In this document: positions 58,346 to 64,000 of the stretch, in pieces
Layout of the letters: each line of letters begins with the position of its first letter
Position numbering within the stretch: position 1 is the stretch's first letter
Assembly (NCBI GenBank): GCA_004194705.1
Contig: SADC01001227.1
Location: 1,922,001-1,986,000 of the forward strand
DNA: 64,000 nt
Reading direction: 5' to 3'
From: Ditylenchus dipsaci
Taxonomy: Eukaryota; Nematoda; Chromadorea; Rhabditida; Anguinidae
Translations under genes and position numbers: made by a program
The notes under the pieces: model-generated
Told to the model about the DNA's origin: nothing
The model's database searches: none
The model's input: the letters and a program-made list of their open reading frames with translations, nothing else

Positions 58346-59451
58346 GTTTAAAATTTTGTTTAATTCTTGAAAGCTTTTTTTGCAATTACACGCAGCCCTG
58401 AATCTTGGATATCCGATGAGCTATCAAATTCTGCTAAATGAATTATGGGTCATTTATAAACGTTGTCGTTAGAATATTTTTTTATAACACCATTTTTTTG
58501 CCAACAACGACGAGCTATTTGTAAAAAATCCAACGACAACGATGACGCCGAAGACAGCAAAATTTTTCATTCCAATTGGATAAATTTCGTATTTTCAGTC
58601 GAGATTTCGAGGAAAACGTGTGGAGAACATAATTAAATACTAAACGCTTTCAAAAACTCTAAATTTCAATATTGTTGAATTTTTCAGGAGACTATTTTAG
58701 TTTTTTAAAATGTTATTATTATATTAACGTGTTTATTATTATATTATATGGTTTTTTTTATTCTAGTGGCAAATCTTATCATCGAACATGTTTTATCATC
58801 ATGCGGCGCGCAGTAGGAAACACGGTTACATAGAAACATTGAAATCTCCACTACAAGTTTGAGTTAATTATAACCCTTGTACCGGAATGTTCAAGGTTTT
58901 GTTGTCAAATAACCTGTTTTGGAAAAAAATCCGAGAGTGAAAAATAGAATAAAACGGAAAATACCATGTTTTGTATGAAAAGTGCCACTTTTTTGCCTAT
59001 TTGACTGGAATCGAAAAAGTGTGGCGCCTTTTGACTTGAACATGGCACTTTTCCTCCAAAACGTGGCATTTTTACGTATTGTTCTGAAAAGATACAAAAA
59101 TTAACATCATTTCGTTTAAGTTATTGTCGTCTAAATTGTTTCAAGAAAAAGAAAAAAACTAATGAAGTATTCAAAAAGTAACATTGAAAAAATGTACACT
59201 TCAGACAATTTTTGACGATTTGGTTATGAGGTTGATTTTCAAATTCAAAATATGATTATTGAAATTTTTTGCTTATTTCTTTTAAAAAATATATGGAGGT
59301 GCTGCAATCGGCCCTTTAAAGCCAATAAAATAAAATAAAGTTTGTAAAACATTTATGTCCACTTTTTAGAGACAGAAATCGGGGTTTCGGAATTTTGCTT
59401 AAAACACATTTTTTGAATTAACGTTTGAGTGAAAGTAGTGGATGAAAACTT

Positions 59452-59696
59452 CGGCGCTAGTAACGAATACCCCCCGCCACGAAGAATCCGACCTTTTAAA
59501 ATTACTGTAACTACCTTTGCAAACAACAAGTTTAAGCTTAGCCTTTCGGCTTGTGGTAGGCAAGCGTACGTAAGTTGTGACTAACAAAGAGTTTACGCAT
59601 ATTTTCCGGGTCTGGGACATAAATTTGGGTACTTTTTACTTAAGTAAAAAAGGTGAAAATCGTCGGGAGGGGGAGGGTATTCGCTATTAGGGTCAT
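59452..59696. mobile_element. GGCGCTA-ended miniature element, third copy
   Basis: 'ggcgctagtaacgaatac', 'aatccgaccttttaaaatta', 'agcgtacgtaagttgtgact', 'gagggtattcgctattaggg': same architecture as 37549-37780. Confidence 0.78.
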
Positions 59697-59816
59697 AAGA
59701 TTTTAAGAAAAACCCTGAAACCAGATTTTTGTCTCTACAACTTTTTATTCATTTTGTTAACAAACTTTTTTGATTATACTTCAGATTTTGTTTTTCTCAT
59801 TTGAATCAGTAATTTT

Positions 59817-62800
59817 CTACAAAGAATCAAAGTGAAGCAGAAAAGTTGCTTTCACAGGTCTATGGTCACTGAATAAGATCTCAGGCACACTTTTGTAGCT
59901 GTCTTCTCTTAGTTTCACACTTAGTTTACTTTTTTGTCGTTCATACCATAAAATTCTATCACACCATGCTGGCCGTCTATTTTTTGCACTTTTGTCCCAG
60001 TTTTGTGTTTTCGCATCGTATTTGTAGGTTGGTTTGAATGTAATTTCTCCCTCATTAAAAAATTCAAACAATCGATTCTGCCCTATTTGCTGCTGCAGCT
60101 CATCAAATATCAGCAGCTGTTTGTAATCTTCCTCATCGATTATCTTGAGAATGTTGGATCTGAGCGGTAGAGTTTGTTTTTTTGTATTTCGTAGCCTATA
60201 GTTCAGATCCCCTATTACAAAAACAGCTTCATGACTTAACAGACTCTTTTTTATTGCTGAAGAATCAGTAAAAGTGATTTTATTCAATATGTTTTGAAAA
60301 TCCTGGTTCCTCCTTTCAAACTGATGAAATTCTTCGCCGTGGTTCAAATGTGCACAAACAATAGCAATAGAATAATTTTTGTTAAGAACAAGTCTAATAG
60401 CGACAGCTCCTTTGTTAGCACCATAATCTCCTAAGGCAAGCTGAGCAGTTTGGACACCATTTATTGTAACCTAAATTTGCTATTCGAATATACTAAACTT
60501 TTGAGATCTAGGTAAGAAATTAACAACTTTTTTTCAATAATATTTTTTTGATTAAGTTCTACTACATAATTTCAAAAGTTAAGAGATTAATAGGCTTGAA
60601 TAGAAAAAATCATTGGTTGGTGATGTTTTTTAACCGGTTTTAGCCGGGTAATTGACCGATCTTTTAACCGGTCATTTAATAACTGGTGACAAATAAGTTC
60701 TGCACGGAATTTTGTGCTGATTTTGGTAATGAAATATTTTTCGAAAAAATATTCCAAAGATTCGGTTTGTAGCTCTTTTCATTCTCTTTCATATGAAGTT
60801 TTATTGTAATATTTTGGTAAAGACATTATTTGGCTACAAACACAAGTGAGGTCATTTTAGGATGTTGATAGACATTTTTATTTCTTTGACTGATCAAATT
60901 TCAATTGGAAGTTCAAGGCTGCAAAAAAAACACCGTGTTGTAGCGCAGTTCAAGAGCTACAAAACCCACTTCACAGAGTAGCTTTTAAAAATCTGGGTGT
61001 TTAGATATGGCTTTCTAGAAAAATCAATTTCTTAAAAAATGACCAAAATCCAAAAATTTGGAGAAAGTTTGACTTTGGTCATTTTTTAAAAAATTGATTT
61101 TTTCCAAAAAGCCATATCTCAACACCCAGATTTTCAAAAGCTACTCTGTAAAGTGGGCTTTGTAGCTCTTGAACTGCGCTACAACATGAGGTTATTATTT
61201 GGCTGTAGTCTTGAACTTCCAATTGAAATTTTAATCAGTTAAAGTGATAAAAATACCCATCTATATCCTAAAATGACCTCACATGTGTTTGTATCCAAAT
61301 AATGGCTTTTCCAAAATATTCCAATAAAACTTTGTATAGCATTCGAAAAAGAATGAGAGCAGAAGAGCTACAAAATCATACGTTTGGAATATTTTTTCGA
61401 AAAAGATTTCATTACTAAAATTCATCACGAAATTCCGTGCAGAACTTATTTGTCACCAATTACATTAATATATATTCACGATATTGATAGTTTGGAAAAG
61501 TATTGAGAAAAATGCGAAACTCACAGGTTTTCAAAAAATGAACTTTAAAAGTTTTAATCCGAATTTAATAAAAAGCCAAAAAAAATTATTCGTCTGTTTC
61601 CCTATTCTAAATTTTCGATTTTACGAAACTCTTAAAATGACGTTTATGGTAAAAAATAAATCAGACGAGCTGAAAATTTTGAATTTGAAGATCCCAACAC
61701 CTCTGATTGGCATACTGTTGAAAATTAATAATTAAAAATCTCACTTTGGTTTCCAGCAAAGATACTTTGTGAAAAATCAGCAAAAAAACGCCAAACAGCT
61801 GAATGATATCAGTAATATCAGTTTAAGCGAACATGTAAATTTACTTGAAAAGATTGTATCTTCAGATATTTCTTTGTCAAATTTTTGTAAGCGCTGCAAA
61901 TTTCGGTTAAAAAACATTACTTATTTTTGAAGCTTTACAAAAACCTTTTTCCCACTTGTTTCTTACGCCAGAGAAAAACCTGTGTATAGCAGCCTTAATA
62001 ATATAATCAGTAGATTCTTGATTAATATTATTAGTTTGAAAAAAAACGTACATTAAATAAATCCAGCTTTATTATTTCCTGCAGACCTACAACGACCAGA
62101 TCAGGATAATTATTATTGTCAAAACTTAGCCAGTGCTTCAGATCTTCGTCACAGGGCAGTTTTGCATCTGAAATTTGATATATTGCCAAACTGACAAAAA
62201 AATAAGGCACTGTTGCACCTGGGGGATCGCTTTATGCTATTTGAGAAAAGTGTTTGAAAGGGATTCTTTTACGCTTAAAAAGTTGAAAAATGAGACATAG
62301 GAAGGAGAAAAAAATATATATATCCAGGAAATATAATTGGATGTTAACAAATGTTTAGTTCGTTTTTAGCGCATAAGATATCTAAGGAGACGTTGAACAC
62401 TATTCTCAGTTAACACTTCGGCTCCAGTGCGATAGCTTCTAGCGCAGAATTTCACGCTGAATACGATGGTCAGAAAAAATTTCAAAAAAGGGAAGATCTG
62501 CGGGTCATCTGCCGCTCTGAAGCATCCAAGTCATGATTTCTGCTCATGCAACTTCAAAGGGGCAGATCTCGCCAGTTTTTCTATTAATCAACTTGATTTT
62601 AATACTATCAGAAAGCGCAGATCACTGGCTTTACAGTACGGTATCGTTAGGGGTTTATAATGACTAAATGATAGATTTTTGCTCAAAAGAAACATTTGTG
62701 TCATTTTTCAAAATCGGTGTTGATTCTTTTAAATGAACAAAAAAGGGACATAGTGCCGTTTGTTAAGTCGACACTATATACCATTTAATAGAACATGAAA

Positions 62801-63820
62801 AACTGCGCCAGAAAGTACGTTGAAAATCAGTGTGGATCCTTTCTAGAATTGTTTGCGAGACTCTCAAAAAAATTCCAAGGAAAATTTTGACGTGAAACTT
62901 TCATTTTTTTTTCACAAAAGCAGAATTTTAACACCGGATTTGTGTTGAACATGGTGGATTTGCTTATGAAACTGCCTTTAAACCTGGAAGATCAATGTCA
63001 AATTTCGAATTCCGTTCAAGACAAAAAATTATTTAAATTGAAAATTTTTGAAAGTTTAAATGTTTTCGTCTTGAGCGGAATTTGAAATTATACATTGATC
63101 TTTTAAGTTTAAAGGTAGTTTTATAAGCAAATAAACTCTGCTGAACACGAATCCAGTATTAAAAATTCTACTTTTCTCAGCGAAATGAAAGTTTCACTTG
63201 AAAATCTTCCTTGGAACTTTTTTTGAGAGTTACCCAAATAATTCCAGAAGGGTGCACATACTATTATTCAAAGTTTTTTTGGTGCAATTTTTCATGCTCT
63301 ATTGAATGGTATACAATGTTGACCAAACGAACGGCCCTATGGCACTTTTTCTCGCATTTAAAAATATTAACTACGTTTTTGAAAAATGAAACAATGGTTT
63401 CTTTTGAGCAAAAATCTTTCGTTTCACAATCATATACCCTTCAACGATATGTAATTAGAAAGCCAGTGATCTGCGCTTTCTGGTAAATATAAAATCAGAA
63501 TAATCGATAAAAAAAGTTTAGCAAGATCTGCCTCTTTAAATTGCATGAGCTGAAATTTCAACTCGGATTGTCCAGAGAGACAGATGACCCGCAGATACCA
63601 ACCTTTTTGAAATTTTTTTCACCATTGAGTTCAGCGTGAAATTATGCGACAGGAACCATAAAGGTCACGCCCCGGAGCCGGAGTGCTAATAGAAAAGGAG
63701 CCACGTGTGCGCATGTTCAAACAATTAAATACTTGTGTTGAAAGTCGTAAGCAATATCGAAACCGGTTGAATGTCTTCAAGTGCGGCATCTTTCAGCTGG
63801 CTGTATCTGCTATCTTTATT
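59817..63820 (-). CDS. Inositol polyphosphate 5-phosphatase (5' partial)
   Basis: Mg-dependent phosphatase removing the 5-phosphate of inositol lipids or soluble inositol phosphates; endonuclease-fold catalytic domain. Minus-strand exons: 63820-63733, 62167-62052, 62016-61980, 61893-61845, 61798-61745, 60470-59817. Marks in order: SILLTTFN (TFN-motif), PDLVVVGLQEI (catalytic Glu), YLKIQSFQLFGVFLLIFHK, GANKGAVAIR, VCAHLNHGEEFHQFERRNQD (compare OCRL-type HL...EEFERRNQDY), then FVIGDLNYRL (GDLNYR), TFKPTYKYD, RRPAWCDRILW (PAWCDRIL), FSDHRPVKATF (SDHRPV) and a stop at 59817. It ends soon after the catalytic domain, so there is no ASH/RhoGAP part here. The junction into the 37-bp exon needs one more base than present (near 62016). 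Introns contain two large fold-back elements. The first exons lie beyond the right edge. Confidence 0.92.
60686..61462. mobile_element. 0.78-kb fold-back element in 5-phosphatase intron
   Basis: Left 'gtgacaaataagttctgcac' then 'ggaattttgtg', right 'cacgaaattccgtgcagaac' then 'ttatttgtcac'. The inner arms also match: 'gttgtagcgcagttcaagag' on the left and 'ctcttgaactgcgctacaac' on the right; 'gatatggctttctagaaaa' and 'ttttccaaaaagccatatc'. Confidence 0.87.
62419..63681. mobile_element. 1.26-kb fold-back element in 5-phosphatase intron
   Basis: Left 'cggctccagtgcgatagc' with 'atttcacgctgaa', right 'ttcagcgtgaaattatgcga' with 'cgccccggagccg'. The arms run about 500 bp with many mismatches: 'tttttgctcaaaagaaac' is answered by 'gtttcttttgagcaaaaa', and 'agaaagcgcagatcactggc' by 'gccagtgatctgcgctttct'. 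Confidence 0.85.
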
Positions 63821-63925
63821 CTGCAATTATAAAAAAAGCTTTTAATTTAAAAATGTAGAAAAACAAGGGTGAGTGCTTTTACGGATCGAAATTCTATATT
63901 GAATAAATAACTTAGCGAAAACTTA

Positions 63926-64000
63926 AAAGACCATATTTTTTGAGCGCAGCGGTTGTCCCCCGCCAATTCAAATGTTTTTCCTAAACGTTGAACTTCTGTA
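63926..64000. mobile_element. Left end of a fold-back element (GACCAT...GCGCAG family), cut by window edge
   Basis: 'ttaaaagaccatattttttg', 'agcgcagcggttg' and 'ccgccaattcaaatg' match the edges of the 4306-4504 element. It runs off the window. Confidence 0.5.

Noticed and set aside
1..64000. Bacterial origin, operons or CRISPR arrays
   Set aside because: Spliced animal-type genes throughout; the only regular tandem array (51.85-52.8 kb) has no unique spacers.

Overview
This is a eukaryotic window, AT-rich, with short introns (often about 50 bp), T-rich acceptors ending TTTCAG/TTTTAG and many transposon remnants. Three readings point to a nematode. An exon chain at 26.5-32.8 kb reads as a nematode-specific SRT-type seven-transmembrane chemoreceptor. 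A decayed gene at 47.2-47.6 kb reads as a family-3 pectate lyase, an enzyme acquired by plant- and fungus-feeding nematodes. The splice signals also fit. My best guess is a Tylenchina/Aphelenchoidea-type worm; the species cannot be read from this window.

Genes from left to right: (1) an oligoribonuclease (REXO2) homologue, 391-1937 (+), with one single-base lesion in each of six of its eight exons; (2) a fragment of a non-specific nuclease-like gene, 6246-8271 (+); (3) a class F (Frizzled/Smoothened-type) receptor with 15 phase-consistent exons and a long acidic tail, 11655-16956 (+); (4) an SRT chemoreceptor, 26539-32772 (+), whose exons 4-5 are present twice, with a rearranged piggyBac element in the first copy and a clean empty site in the second; (5) an 11-exon gene with a ubiquitin-like segment and a FLYWCH-like zinc segment, 33756-36840 (+); (6) pectate lyase remnant, 47187-47600 (-); (7) a fragment resembling the receptor tail of gene 3, about 47955-48298 (+); (8) an SLC36/SLC32-type amino-acid transporter, 54117-56066 (-); (9) an inositol polyphosphate 5-phosphatase, 59817-63820 (-), 5' end outside the window. 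No operon is evident; the genes are independent and separated by 1-11 kb of repeats.

The rest is mostly non-autonomous DNA transposons: mariner-like TA-flanked miniature elements, pogo/Tigger-like elements, hAT-like elements with 8-bp target duplications, Harbinger-like elements with 3-bp duplications, several 0.25-1.3 kb fold-back palindromes, tRNA-like short repeats and a 47-50 bp minisatellite. Two observations stand out. Nearly every broken reading frame is explained by one missing base inside a homopolymer, while splice sites and exon phases stay intact; this suggests sequence error at least as much as pseudogenisation. Also, several miniature-element families carry a short word that is repeated within one copy but differs between copies.
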